Assembly (NCBI GenBank): GCA_005883865.1
Contig: VBAO01000128.1
Location: 1-5,265 of the forward strand
DNA from: Candidatus Segetimicrobium genomatis
Lineage (GTDB): Bacteria; Sysuimicrobiota; Sysuimicrobiia; Sysuimicrobiales; Segetimicrobiaceae
Direction: 5' to 3'
Length of the DNA: 5,265 bases
Part shown: in pieces, positions 4,992 through 5,265 of the stretch
How the letters are laid out: every line of letters starts with the position of its first letter
Position numbering within the stretch: position 1 is the stretch's first letter
Made by a program: the position numbers and the translations under genes
Notes under the pieces: model-generated
Database searches by the model: none
What the model saw: the letters and a program-made list of their open reading frames with translations, nothing else
What the model was told of the DNA's origin: nothing

Positions 4992-5265
4992 ATGTCAGCC
5001 GGCTCGATGTCATCCTCCCGTGCCGAGGGACTCACCAACCGGTGGGTCCAGTTGGTCATCGGCATTATCGGCATGGTGATGATCGCCAACCTTCAGTATG
5101 GATGGACGCTCTTCGTGAACCCCATCGCCGCCAAGTTCCACTGGACCAGGGCGGCGATTCAGGTGGCCTTCACCCTGTTCGTGCTGACCGAGACGTGGCT
5201 CGTGCCGTTCGAGGGCTACCTGGTCGATCGGTTCGGCCCCGGACTGCTCGTCGCGCTCGGCGGGG
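4992..5265 (+). CDS. OxlT-like MFS transporter (oxalate:formate antiporter family), N-terminal part
   Basis: This is an inner-membrane major facilitator of the oxalate/formate antiporter (OFA) family. Only 91 residues are present before the window ends; the family has about 400 residues and 12 helices. ATG 4992 is chosen because AAGGAGGG ends 7 bases before it and the N-terminus then aligns with OxlT from the first residues. GTG 4989 is directly adjacent. Helix 1 is about residues 18-42 and contains ANLQYGWTLFVNPI. Q35 and Y36 match OxlT Q34 and Y35, which line the oxalate site. Helix 2 (53-75) has AAIQVAFTL, with Q57 matching OxlT Q56. The MFS motif A follows as GYLVDRFG (75-82). The basic residues that bind oxalate in OxlT (R272, K355) lie beyond the edge and cannot be checked. 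Following an OOR operon, uptake of oxalate is the likely role, but other OFA members carry other small carboxylates. Confidence 0.85.
   Translation, partial: MSAGSMSSSRAEGLTNRWVQLVIGIIGMVMIANLQYGWTLFVNPIAAKFHWTRAAIQVAFTLFVLTETWLVPFEGYLVDRFGPGLLVALGG

Overview
This is a GC-rich (about two-thirds G+C by eye) bacterial window. Its core is an apparent oxalate-utilisation operon, and a partial gene sits at each end. The sequence does not fix the taxon. The single near-consensus sigma-70 promoter, strong purine-rich ribosome-binding sites, short gaps and heavy GC third-position bias fit a GC-rich, possibly uncultivated, soil or subsurface bacterium. Groups such as NC10/Rokubacteria-like lineages, Sysuimicrobiota, GC-rich Firmicutes or Chloroflexota are guesses only.

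Layout. The 5' end of a DoxX-family membrane protein gene runs leftward from 133 and off the edge. A 208-base divergent region follows. It carries a TTGACA-N18-TACAAT promoter facing right and, over its predicted start point, a perfect TGGTCAGACCA palindrome of the kind bound by FadR-subfamily GntR regulators. Rightward from there come a FadR/FCD-type GntR regulator (342-1127), a fused gamma-delta subunit with two [4Fe-4S] motifs (1127-2296), an alpha subunit (2359-3591) and a thiamine-diphosphate (TPP) beta subunit (3604-4641). The three subunits form a 2-oxoacid:ferredoxin oxidoreductase. After a 350-base gap, the first 91 codons of an OxlT-like major facilitator transporter (4992-5265) run off the right edge.

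Interpretation. The alpha subunit has the active-site signature expected of oxalate oxidoreductase (OOR) rather than pyruvate:ferredoxin oxidoreductase. It reads YPIRPY where pyruvate enzymes have YPITPSS, and an Arg, Asp and Phe further on are spaced as in the Moorella thermoacetica OOR switch loop. The gamma-delta, alpha, beta split with a fused gamma-delta matches OOR architecture. The downstream transporter keeps the Gln-Tyr pair and a Gln in the next helix that match OxlT, the oxalate:formate antiporter of Oxalobacter. Together the genes would import oxalate, oxidise it to two CO2 without coenzyme A, pass two low-potential electrons to ferredoxin, and control the operon through the GntR protein, with oxalate or a related acid as the likely effector. 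The substrate is inferred from residues and context, not proven.

No tRNA, rRNA, CRISPR array, insertion sequence or attachment site was seen. The long antisense open frames across the operon are shadows of GC-rich codons.
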